From Acidobacteriota bacterium (lineage in GTDB: Bacteria; Acidobacteriota; Thermoanaerobaculia; Multivoradales; Multivoraceae), in NCBI GenBank assembly GCA_026707325.1, contig JAPOXA010000075.1, positions 62,001-126,000 of the forward strand: a stretch of 64,000 bases of DNA, given 5' to 3'. Below the pieces are notes generated by a model that was not told the DNA's origin, searched no databases, and saw nothing but the letters and a program-made list of their open reading frames with translations. This document shows, one piece after another, positions 1 to 8,500 of the stretch. Made by a program: the position numbers and the translations under genes. Each line of letters opens with the position of its first letter. The stretch's first letter is position 1.

Positions 1-747
1 GTGAACCGCCAGTCGCAGCAGGTCGACAACTTCCTGGCCTCCGGCGTCGCCGCGATCGTCCTCAACCCGGTGGACCGGATCGCCATCGGCCCGGCGGTCC
101 GGCGGGCGAACGAAGCCGGCGTGCCGGTGTTCACGTCCGATCTCCAGGCCGTCGCCGAGGGAGTCGAGATCGCCGGTCACGTCGGCACCGACAACTACCA
201 GGGCGGGCTGCTTGCCGGCGAGGCGATGATCGAGGCGCTCGGCGAGGCCGGCGGCCAGGTGCTGGTGCTGCATTTCAAGCAGGCCAACTCCTGCGTCCTC
301 CGCGTGGACGGCTTCCGCCACGCGATCGGGGAGTACAACCGGGATCGGACCGAGGGCCGGATCGAGATCGTCGCCGAGCTCGAAGGCGGCGGTCTGCGCG
401 ACGAGGGTTACCGGGCGATGGCGGACGGCATCCAGGCCTATCCCGACCTCGCCGGCGTGTTCGCGATCAACGATCCCTCGGCGCTCGGCGCGCGCACCGC
501 GCTCGAGCAGGCCGGACGCGCCGACCAGGTGAAGATCGTGGGCTTCGACGGTGAGCTCGCGGGCAAGCAGGCGATCCGGGACGGCAAGATCTACGCTGAC
601 CCGATCCAGTATCCGGACCGGATGGGGGTCATGACGGTGCGGAACATCGTGAGCTATCTCGACGGCGAGGACTTCGAGCGCGTCCACCTGATCCCGACGG
701 CGCTCTACCGGCAGGCCGACGCCGAGCAGGATCCGGCACTCGACTGA
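1..747 (+). CDS. Ribose-type sugar ABC transporter substrate-binding protein, 5' partial
   Basis: Periplasmic sugar-binding protein of the RbsB/type 1 periplasmic-binding family, which would deliver a sugar to the ABC importer encoded next. The visible 248 residues match the part of the family after the first strand. There is a 'LNPVD' turn, the 'GTDNYQGG' segment typical of ribose/galactose binders, a hinge, and a late 'IVGFDG' strand. The open frame reaches base 1 and no signal peptide is seen, so the real start and roughly the first 50-60 residues lie upstream of the window. The GTG at base 1 should not be taken as the start. The stop lies 17 bases before the ATPase gene, which fits an operon. 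The sugar cannot be read from the sequence. Confidence 0.88.
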   Translation: MNRQSQQVDNFLASGVAAIVLNPVDRIAIGPAVRRANEAGVPVFTSDLQAVAEGVEIAGHVGTDNYQGGLLAGEAMIEALGEAGGQVLVLHFKQANSCVLRVDGFRHAIGEYNRDRTEGRIEIVAELEGGGLRDEGYRAMADGIQAYPDLAGVFAINDPSALGARTALEQAGRADQVKIVGFDGELAGKQAIRDGKIYADPIQYPDRMGVMTVRNIVSYLDGEDFERVHLIPTALYRQADAEQDPALD

Positions 748-764
748 AGACGGCGCACAGCCAC

Positions 765-2303
765 TTGCTCGAACTCCAGCGGATCAGCAAGAGCTACCCA
801 GGCGTGGACGCGCTTCGCGCCGTCAGCCTGGCGGTAGGCGCGGGCGAGGTGCTGGGCCTGGTCGGGGAGAACGGCGCCGGCAAGAGCACGCTGATCCGGA
901 TCGTCTCGGGCGCGGAACGGCCGGACGGCGGCCGGATCGAGTTGGACGGCCGAGCCGCCGCGTTCGCGTCGCCGGCGGATGCCCGCCAGCGAGGGATCGC
1001 CGTGATCCACCAGGAACTCAGCCTGGTGCCGCAACTGAGCGTGCGTGAGAACCTCTTTCTCGGCGCCGGCTGGTCCCGGCGCGGCATCGTCCGCCGGCGC
1101 TGGGAGGAGCGGGAGGCGCGACGGCTGCTTCGCCTGCTCGAGATGGACATCGATCCGGGCGCCCGCTGTTCGGAGCTGTCCCTCGGCGCCCGCCAGGCGG
1201 TCGAGATCGCGAAGGCTCTGGCGCTCGAACCCCGGCTGCTGATCCTGGACGAGCCGACGGCGGCCCTTTCGCCGCGCGAGGCGCGTGCGCTGCTGCGCCA
1301 GGTGCGGGAACTGGCGCGCCGTGGGGCGGCCGCGATCTACATCAGCCACCGGCTGGAGGAGATCGAGGCGGTGGCTGACCGGGTCGCCGTGCTCCGCGAC
1401 GGCGAACTGGTGCGGAGCATCGACCGGCGCGAATCTGCCGGCGGCGACGACGGACTCGCGCCGCTCGATCGTGACAGGTTGATCGAGACGATGGTGGGCC
1501 GCGCCCTGAGCGCGGAGTTTCCCCCTCGACTTCCGGGGGCGATCGGTGAGACGCGGCTCGAGGTCCGAGGCCTGTCGGCTGGCCGCCGTGTCCGGGACGT
1601 TTCGTTCGATATCCGCCGTGGCGAGGTCCTGGGCCTCGCGGGCCTGGTGGGAGCGGGCCGGACCGACGTGGCGCGGATGATCTTCGGCGCTGCTGCGCCC
1701 GACCGCGGCGAGGTGTGGCTCGACGGCAGGCGGCTTGAACTCCGGTCGCCGCGCCAGGCGATCAGGAGTGGCATCTGTCTGCTGCCGGAGGATCGCAGAG
1801 GTGAGGGTCTCGTGCTGAGCCGAAGCGCGCGGGCCAACTTCGCGCTTCCCAACCTGGACCGCTTCCGGCGCTGGCGGGCTTTGGTCGATCGCCACCGCGA
1901 GGGGCGCGCCTTCAGCCGGTGGAGGGAACAACTGGACATCCGGCTTGTCCGGGCCGGCCAGCGGGTGGCGACGCTGTCGGGGGGCAACCAGCAGAAGGTC
2001 GTGATCGCCAGGTGGCTCGAACGTGGCGCCAGGGTCGTTCTCTGCGACGAGCCGACGCGGGGCATCGATGTCGGGGCGCGCTACGAGATCTACGAGTGGA
2101 TTCGCCGCATGGCGGCGGAGGGCAAGGCCGTGCTCCTGATCAGCTCGGAGCTGGAGGAGGTTCTAAGCATGAGCGACCGCGTGCTCGTCATGCACGACGG
2201 GCGGGTTCGGGGGGAGATTCTGGAGCCGGCGAACGCGGATCCGGCCGGCGTGTTGCGGACCGCCGCCGGTATCGGCCTTTCGGAGGCACCGTCCGTTGCC
2301 TGA
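765..2303 (+). CDS. Sugar ABC transporter ATP-binding protein (RbsA-like, two ATPase domains)
   Basis: Cytoplasmic ATPase that powers sugar import together with the flanking binding protein and permease. It has the duplicated architecture of RbsA/MglA/XylG. The first domain carries Walker A 'GENGAGKST' (about residues 36-44), signature 'LSLGARQ' and Walker B 'LLILDEPTAALS'. The second carries the usual degenerate 'GLVGAGRTD' in place of Walker A, a good 'LSGGNQQK' signature and 'LCDEPTRGID'. At 512 residues the length is normal for the family. The start is a TTG chosen because the family begins directly at the first strand ('LELQRISKSYPG'). The 3' end overlaps the permease start by 8 bases, so the two are probably translationally coupled. 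Confidence 0.93.
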   Translation: MLELQRISKSYPGVDALRAVSLAVGAGEVLGLVGENGAGKSTLIRIVSGAERPDGGRIELDGRAAAFASPADARQRGIAVIHQELSLVPQLSVRENLFLGAGWSRRGIVRRRWEEREARRLLRLLEMDIDPGARCSELSLGARQAVEIAKALALEPRLLILDEPTAALSPREARALLRQVRELARRGAAAIYISHRLEEIEAVADRVAVLRDGELVRSIDRRESAGGDDGLAPLDRDRLIETMVGRALSAEFPPRLPGAIGETRLEVRGLSAGRRVRDVSFDIRRGEVLGLAGLVGAGRTDVARMIFGAAAPDRGEVWLDGRRLELRSPRQAIRSGICLLPEDRRGEGLVLSRSARANFALPNLDRFRRWRALVDRHREGRAFSRWREQLDIRLVRAGQRVATLSGGNQQKVVIARWLERGARVVLCDEPTRGIDVGARYEIYEWIRRMAAEGKAVLLISSELEEVLSMSDRVLVMHDGRVRGEILEPANADPAGVLRTAAGIGLSEAPSVA

Positions 2304-3720
2304 AGGGGTCGCGGAGTCCGCCGCCGGCCGGTGGCGTCGGAGGTCGCTGGACCTCGTGGGCCGCAACCTCTCGGTCGTCGTGCTGGTCCTCCTCTGCCTG
2401 ATCTCGAGTGCGGCGACCTGGCGCGAACAGAACCCGGTCACGAGTCGTTCCGGCGCCGCGGTCGCGCGACAGGTGCTGGAGGCGTGCCAGACGCCCTGCT
2501 CGGTACTCGTCGTGGCGCGGGACACGGAGGCCGACCGGGTGTTCGTGCAGGCGATCGAACAGGGCCTCGACACCGCCGGCGCCCGGATCGCCGGCCGCGT
2601 GTTCGGTCAGCCGCGCGACGTGCGGCTCGAACTGGAGCGGATCGCCGGGGTCGGCGGTTCCTTCGACGCGATCGCCACCCACCGGATCGCGTCCGAGTGG
2701 GGGCCCGTGCGAACCGCCGGGACACCGGTGTTCGCGCCGAGGAGCTACCACTGGCCGACGTTCCTGACCGCCCGCAACCTGCTCAACGTGGTGAACCAGA
2801 ACGCGGACATCGCGATCATCGCGCTCGGCATGACCCTCGTCATCCTGACCGCGGGCATCGATCTCTCCGTGGGCAGCCTGCTGGCGCTGGCCGGCGTGAT
2901 CGCCGCGGTGACGGCGCAGGAGTGGTTCGGCGGCGCCGCGGCCTCGCCGGCCGGGCTCCTGGCGGCGATGCTGCTGGGTGTCGCGGCGGCTGCACTGGGC
3001 GGTCTCCTCAGCGGGACGATGGTCACCGCGTTCCGGGTGCCGCCGTTCGTGGCCACGCTGGGTCTGATGATGCTCGCCCGCGGCCTGGCGCTGATTCTGG
3101 CCGTCGGTCACCAGCGGCGGCTGGTGGGCGGGGGCGCGGAGGGTACGCCGGAGGCGGTGCGGGTCGACGCGGCCGTCTTCGCCTGGCTCGGCAACGGCAC
3201 CGTGTTCGGGGTGCCGAATCCGATCCTGCTCATGCTGGTCCTGTTCGTCGCCGCTCACCTGCTGATGACGCGGACGATGTTCGGACGCTACGTCTACGCC
3301 GTCGGCGGCAACGTCGAGGCGGCGCGCCTCTCCGGCGTGCCGGTGACCGCGGTGCTGCTCGCCGTCTACTGCCTGTGCGGGGCGTTCGCCGGTCTGGCGG
3401 GCATCGTCGACGCCTCCCGCTTCGAGGGCGGGCGGCCCAACGCCGGTGAGCTCTACGAACTGCAGGTCATCGCCGCCGTCGTGGTCGGCGGCGCGAGCCT
3501 CGCGGGCGGCCGCGGCCGGATCGCGGGAACGCTGATCGGCGCGATGATCATCGCCGTCATCCAGAACGGCCTGAACATCGCGGGTGTCGCGTCCTACGAG
3601 CAGAAGGTCGTGTTCGGGGCCCTGATCCTCGCCGCGGTGCTGCTCGACCGGCTTCAGCCGAAGATCGCCTCCAGGCGGGCCCGCATGACCCGGGCATCGA
3701 CGTCGACGCCGGTCCAGTAG
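2296..3720 (+). CDS. Sugar ABC transporter permease (RbsC-like) with an inserted soluble domain
   Basis: Inner-membrane permease of the ribose/xylose/galactose importer family. The core is unmistakable: 'GMTLVILTAGIDLSVGSLLAL' at about residue 175 and a glycine-rich C-terminal repeat ending near 'IQNGLNIAG'. Normal RbsC proteins are about 320-350 residues, but this one has 474. The excess lies between the first membrane segment (about 24-42) and the usual 'FLTARNLLNVVNQN' segment (about 155). That stretch is hydrophilic and resembles one lobe of a sugar-binding protein ('SVLVVARD', 'FVQAIEQGLDTAG', 'ERIAG..GSFDAIAT'). By topology it should be periplasmic. The start is a TTG inside the ATPase gene. 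The last 67 bases overlap, tail to tail, with aroE on the other strand. Confidence 0.9.
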   Translation: MPEGVAESAAGRWRRRSLDLVGRNLSVVVLVLLCLISSAATWREQNPVTSRSGAAVARQVLEACQTPCSVLVVARDTEADRVFVQAIEQGLDTAGARIAGRVFGQPRDVRLELERIAGVGGSFDAIATHRIASEWGPVRTAGTPVFAPRSYHWPTFLTARNLLNVVNQNADIAIIALGMTLVILTAGIDLSVGSLLALAGVIAAVTAQEWFGGAAASPAGLLAAMLLGVAAAALGGLLSGTMVTAFRVPPFVATLGLMMLARGLALILAVGHQRRLVGGGAEGTPEAVRVDAAVFAWLGNGTVFGVPNPILLMLVLFVAAHLLMTRTMFGRYVYAVGGNVEAARLSGVPVTAVLLAVYCLCGAFAGLAGIVDASRFEGGRPNAGELYELQVIAAVVVGGASLAGGRGRIAGTLIGAMIIAVIQNGLNIAGVASYEQKVVFGALILAAVLLDRLQPKIASRRARMTRASTSTPVQ

Positions 3721-4499
3721 CGGATCCCGGCGACGCCTTGGTTGACGAGCATGCCGAGGCCGTCGAGTACGGTGCAGCCGCGCGCGGCGGCCGCTTCCAG
3801 CAGGCGGGTTCTGGGCGGGTTCGGAATCACGTCGGCGACCACCATCGCGGGTCGGAGAGAGTCGAGTTCGAGCGGGAGTTCGGCGTCCACGTCCGGGAAC
3901 AGGCCGATCGACGTCGCGTTGATCACCACGTCGACGGAGTCCGGGAGTCGACAGGCACCCTGCCAGTGCTTGAACCGGGCGCTGGTCGCGGTGTGGTGGC
4001 CGATGTGCTGAGCGAGTTCTTCACCCCGTCCGCGGGTGCGGTTGACGATCGTGACCTCGGCCGCTCTTGCGAGTGCCAGCTCGACCGCGATCGCCCGTGC
4101 CGCGCCACCGGCGCCGAAAATCGCGACTCGCTTGCCGGCCGCCGGCGTCACTTCCTGAAGAGAGCGCAGGAAACCCTTGCCGTCCGTGTTCTCGCCGATG
4201 AAGCGGCCGTCGCCGGCGCGGACGACACAGTTCACCGCGCCGATCAGGCGGGCCGATTCGCCCAAGCCGTCGAGGTGGTCGATCACCGCGACCTTGTGCG
4301 GCAGCGAGCAGTTGAAACCGGCCCAACCCATTGCGCGGGCGCCGGCCACGGCAGCCGTCAGGCGGTTAGCCGGTACCTCGCAGTTCAGGTAGCGCCAGTG
4401 AAGGCCGTGGTGACGGAATGCCGCCTCGACCATCTCCACGGTCGGATTCTCGGACGCCGGGTCGGCGAAGGAACCGACGATCTGGGGGAGGAAGTTCAT
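3654..4499 (-). CDS. aroE: Shikimate dehydrogenase
   Basis: NADPH-dependent reduction of 3-dehydroshikimate to shikimate in aromatic amino-acid synthesis, cytoplasmic. The 281 residues are the normal length. The N-terminal substrate half has 'GSFADPASENPTVEM' and 'GFNCSLPHKVAV' (the catalytic lysine of the NVT(I/L)PHK-type motif is kept, though the usual Asn-Val-Thr is Asn-Cys-Ser). 'ENTDGKGF' supplies the catalytic aspartate. The nucleotide-binding loop is 'IFGAGGAARA', followed by 'VNRTRGRGEEL', which is typical of NADP preference. The C-terminus 'GLGMLVNQGVAG..YWTG' is characteristic. The gene converges on and overlaps the sugar permease and is divergent from the lipoprotein gene. Confidence 0.93.
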   Translation of the reverse strand: MNFLPQIVGSFADPASENPTVEMVEAAFRHHGLHWRYLNCEVPANRLTAAVAGARAMGWAGFNCSLPHKVAVIDHLDGLGESARLIGAVNCVVRAGDGRFIGENTDGKGFLRSLQEVTPAAGKRVAIFGAGGAARAIAVELALARAAEVTIVNRTRGRGEELAQHIGHHTATSARFKHWQGACRLPDSVDVVINATSIGLFPDVDAELPLELDSLRPAMVVADVIPNPPRTRLLEAAAARGCTVLDGLGMLVNQGVAGIRYWTGVDVDARVMRARLEAIFG

Positions 4500-4562
4500 G
4501 TGCGGTGCCGGTCGGGCGGATAGTGTAGGGGGTCGCGGATCGAATCAACGAAGGAGGCAGCA

Positions 4563-5465
4563 ATGGCCAGACGCTTCGTACTCGCGCTTCTGATCCTGAC
4601 GGTAGCCGGCTGCGGCGGCGAGGAGACGGCCGATGTCGCGCCGACTCATCTCGGCGACTGCATCCTGCTGTCTCCGGTCGGCGATGTCCCCGACGACGTG
4701 TACCAGCACGGCGACGTCGTCGCCACGGAGGCCATGCCGCCGTTCACCAAGGAACTGCAAGTGTACGGGCTCAAGCTGGCGGCCCGCGACGACATCTCGG
4801 ACGACTTCCTGCGGCTGGTGGCGAAGACGATTTCCGAGTCGTTTCCGCGGGACGCCGGCCTCGACGCCGATCTCCAGCGCGAAGTGCTCGCGAACCACTA
4901 TCGCTACAGGGCCCTGATTCCGGTTCCGCTCGGCGACGACATGAGCTTCGCGGAGGAGAACGAGGAGCAGTGGACCGAGATCGAGAAGAACAACTCGGTG
5001 TGCGACATCATCATGCAGGGCACTCCCGTAGGGCCCGAGGGCCAGGTGATGGAGGTTGTCGAGCACATCCTCCACTACGTGACGGACATCGGCCTGCACT
5101 ACACGTTCCCGGAGGTGTGGGGCATCGCGGAGGACTCGGAACTTGCCCGGGCGATGGCGAAGGCCGTGGACGAGGGCTACTACCAGGCCGACCAGTACCT
5201 CGACATCGAAGACGAGGAGGTCCGTTTCCGCGTCCAGATGCAGGAGTTCGCGTACTGGTTCATCACGACGGCCTGGAATCTCCAGGCGCCTTACGGCCCC
5301 GTGTGGGAGGAGGAATGGACGATCCGCGACCAGGATGAGCTGCGGGAGAAGCTGCCCTCGATGTACTCTGCCTACGAGGAGACGGCGGCACGTGTGATGG
5401 TCGCTCCCAGCCTGGAGACACTGCAGGAGATCGGTCCGACTCGGGCTGAGGAACGGGGAAACTGA
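4563..5465 (+). CDS. Putative lipoprotein of unknown function
   Basis: I do not recognise the family. The N-terminus is a clear lipoprotein signal: a basic start, a hydrophobic stretch and a lipobox ending 'LTVAGC' near residue 18, so the mature protein is probably membrane-anchored. The remainder (about 280 residues) is acidic and mostly helical in appearance. It has clustered histidines in 'VVEHILHYVTDIGLHYTFPEVWG' and several Trp/Tyr-rich stretches ('EFAYWFITTAWNLQAPYGP') but no familiar catalytic motif. An AAGGAGGCAGCA ribosome site precedes the ATG. The gene stands alone, divergent from aroE, and a hairpin follows its stop. Confidence 0.72.
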   Translation: MARRFVLALLILTVAGCGGEETADVAPTHLGDCILLSPVGDVPDDVYQHGDVVATEAMPPFTKELQVYGLKLAARDDISDDFLRLVAKTISESFPRDAGLDADLQREVLANHYRYRALIPVPLGDDMSFAEENEEQWTEIEKNNSVCDIIMQGTPVGPEGQVMEVVEHILHYVTDIGLHYTFPEVWGIAEDSELARAMAKAVDEGYYQADQYLDIEDEEVRFRVQMQEFAYWFITTAWNLQAPYGPVWEEEWTIRDQDELREKLPSMYSAYEETAARVMVAPSLETLQEIGPTRAEERGN

Positions 5466-5471
5466 GCCTCT

Positions 5472-5500
5472 TTCCGGGCGCGCTGGAATAGCGCCCGGAA
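5472..5500 (+). terminator. Hairpin after the lipoprotein gene
   Basis: A perfect 10-base inverted repeat (TTCCGGGCGC / GCGCCCGGAA) with a 9-base loop starts 6 bases after the lipoprotein stop. No T-run follows, so it may be a weak terminator or a 3'-end stabiliser rather than a classical intrinsic terminator. Confidence 0.5.
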
Positions 5501-5525
5501 TCGGCCAAGTTACACGTTGCCGGTC

Positions 5526-5551
5526 CTTTACCGCCCACAGGCGGGGTAAAG
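5526..5551 (+). promoter_or_regulatory. Hairpin just upstream of the fused carboxylase start
   Basis: CTTTACC-GCC-CACA-GGC-GG-GGTAAAG can fold into a stem with a two-base bulge. It ends 12 bases before the ATG of the multidomain carboxylase. The position would let it affect initiation, or it could be the end of an upstream signal. Only the symmetry is seen; the function is inferred. Confidence 0.3.
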
Positions 5552-5563
5552 TAGGCGGTTCGC

Positions 5564-8500
5564 ATGACGATTCTGCTCCAGAGTCAGCCGGAGCCTTCAC
5601 GGGGCGATGTCGACCCGCTGTTTCGCGAGGCGGAGCAGCGCGCGCGCGCGTTCTCCCTGTTTCCCGAGCCGGGTGACACGCGGGTCGGCGGAGGCGCCGG
5701 GCGCATCTCGGGGCTGATCTCCGAGCGGCGCATCCGCCAGACGCTCAAGCGACTCGCCAGGCTGGAAGTAGACGAGTACATTCGCCGCACGGTGGCCCCG
5801 GCCGAGGATCCGGGTCGCGTCGGCACCGGCGCGGTGCTGGCCGCGACGACCTGGGATCTGGTCGAAGAGCGCAATCACGGTCCGCTCTACGCCGCCGTGT
5901 TCGAGACCGGGACCGACGGCCACAGGCGGCGTTTCGGCGTGCTGGCGCAGGAGCGCTCGGTGCAGAACGGCGTGTGGATGCCGGAGCACCACGAGCTCGC
6001 TGTCGATGTGATCCGCTCCTTCGCCCGCCGGGCTCTGCCCGTGGTCGCCCTGATGGACACGCCCGGGGCGGACGCGGGCGAGGAGGCGAACCGCGGCAAC
6101 CAGGCCCACTCGATCTCGCGGTTGATCGCCGAGATGGCGCAGCTCCACGTGCCGACGGTAGGGATCGTGCTGGGAAACGGCTACTCGGGTGGAGCGATCC
6201 CGCTGGCCACGACGAATGTTCTGCTATCGGTCCGGGACGGCGTGTTCAACACGATCCAGCCGCGCGGGCTGGCGAACATCGTCCGCCGCTACGACCTGTC
6301 CTGGGAAGAGTGCGCGAAAGCGGTCGGCGTCTCGGCATACGAACTCTACGAGCAGGGCTATCTCGACGGCGTGATCGACTTCGTTCCCGGCGAGGGCGGC
6401 GACCGATTGGCCTGTTTCGAGGAGGCGGTAGCCACTTCCATCGCCCTGGTGGAGCAACGGGCGAGTCTGTTCGTGCGCGACGAACCGGCGGTGTTCGAGC
6501 ACTACCGTCGCAACACGCGGCGCTACGTCGACCCCTCCCGCAGTCTCTCCGTGCTCGAGGACTTCACCCACCTGTCGCGCCTGCGCAGCCCGGCGGAGCA
6601 GGCGAACGTGTTCGGTCTCGCGTTCCGATACCTGCGCTATCTCGGATTGCGGCGCCGTCTGAGTTCGGCGACCGTGTCGGGCTACGGTCGGCTGGCCGCC
6701 GCCGAGGTGCCGGCCGGAGCGGCCAGGGCGCGCCGGGAGCGGCAGCGCCGGGCCTCGTTCGAGCGCTGGCTCGACAATCCGCTGGCGGTTCGCTACGACG
6801 ACGTTCTGAGCCGGACCTACAAACGGTACGCTGCCGCTCGCGACTCGCTGCACGAGGGAAGGGGCCGGCTCGCGTCCTTCCTGCTCGGCAGCCGGGAGTA
6901 CCACTTCAACCGCGCCCGGGCCGAATTGCTGCTGGAGTACGGCTTCCATCTGTACAACCAATGGAAGGACGGGGCGGAAGACAACTTCGGGCGTCTGCTC
7001 ACCGTCATGCGGACGGCCGAGGAGGAAGGACTCGAAGGCGGGGGCCCGGCTTCCGAGCCGGGCGAGGTTTCGCAGGCCGCCGACCTCACGGTGCTCGACG
7101 TGATCCTCGAGCCGCAACTCCTGCGGCTGTTCCGGCGCGAGTGCGAGAACTTCATCTGCTTCGACCGGCTCTACGACCACATCTTCCTGCACCTGCGTGA
7201 GATCGCCAGCGAGGCGCGCGAGGAGAACGTGATCGCGCGGGAGTCGGTTCACCTCCTGCTGCGCCACTCGCTGAACGCGGCGATGGGGGAGCTGACGGCG
7301 GGGCTCGAGGGTGACGCGGCCGAGGAGGCCGAGGCTCGTCTGCGCAGGCAGTTCCGCTCCTGGTTGCGGCACTTCTCCCGGCACCCGAGGCGCGGCCGGC
7401 TGCTCAAGGCGGTGGCCGAGTGGAAGCGGCTCCAGATGCCGCGGATCTCGGAGCCGCTCTTCGGCCTGGTGACGTTCCTGTTTGAACGCCTGCTGCCGAA
7501 CTTCTACGAGGACGAGCAGGGGATCCGCGGCTACGACGGCCGCATCTCGCCCCGCAACATCGGCATCAAGGACTTCTGGAATCGTCTCGACGCCGCCTAC
7601 CGCGACCTGCTGCTCGAGGACGTCCTGGCCGAGCAGAAGCGAAACACGCCGCGGCGGCCTCAGGCGATCCTCGATCGCTTCTTCCACGACGTGCAGGAGA
7701 TCGAGGCGGACCGGATGACGGCCGACCCGGTGAGCTTCCCGGGACTGCGGGTCTCGATCGAGCGGGCGCTCGAGCAGGGAGTCACGCCCTGCGGGACCGT
7801 GGCGGCAGTGGCCCGGATCCGTACCGGCGCCCCGGGCGACGGCGAGGACGGCGCCGCCGCCGGGAACCGCGTGGGCGTGCTGGTCTCCAACCTCGCTTTC
7901 CAGGCAGGTTCGTTCGACATGGCGAGCGCGGAGAAGTTCTGCAAGCTCCTGCTCCGCTGTGCGGAGGAACGTCTTCCGGTCGTCTGCTTCATCTCCTCGG
8001 GCGGCATGCTGACCAAGGAAGGCGCCGGCGCCCTGTTCTCGATGTCGATCGTCAACGACCGGATCACGCGCTTCGTCCGCGACAATGGCCTGCCGGTGAT
8101 CTGCTTCGGCTACGGCGACTGCACCGGTGGCGCCCAGGCCAGCCTGGTCACTCATCCCCTGGTCCAGACCTGGTACTTCTCGGGCACGAACATGCCTTTC
8201 GCCGGGCAGATCGTCGTGCCCTCCCATCTGCCGATGGCTTCGACGCTCTCCAACTACCTGAGCGAGGTCGAGGGCGCCATGCACGGGCTCGTCGAGCATC
8301 CCTTCGGTGAGGAACTCGATGAGCAGCTTCGTCAGGTCGATTCGCAGATTCCGGTTCCCGAGGACACGGTGGATGCGGTTCTCCAGCGGCTGCTCCAGGA
8401 GGAACGACGCGTCGAGTTCCTGACCGCCCGCCGGCGCCGGCAGGAGGAAGCGGCGGTCGACGAGCCGGCGCCTCCGGACGCTCCCCGCCAGGTGCGGCGG

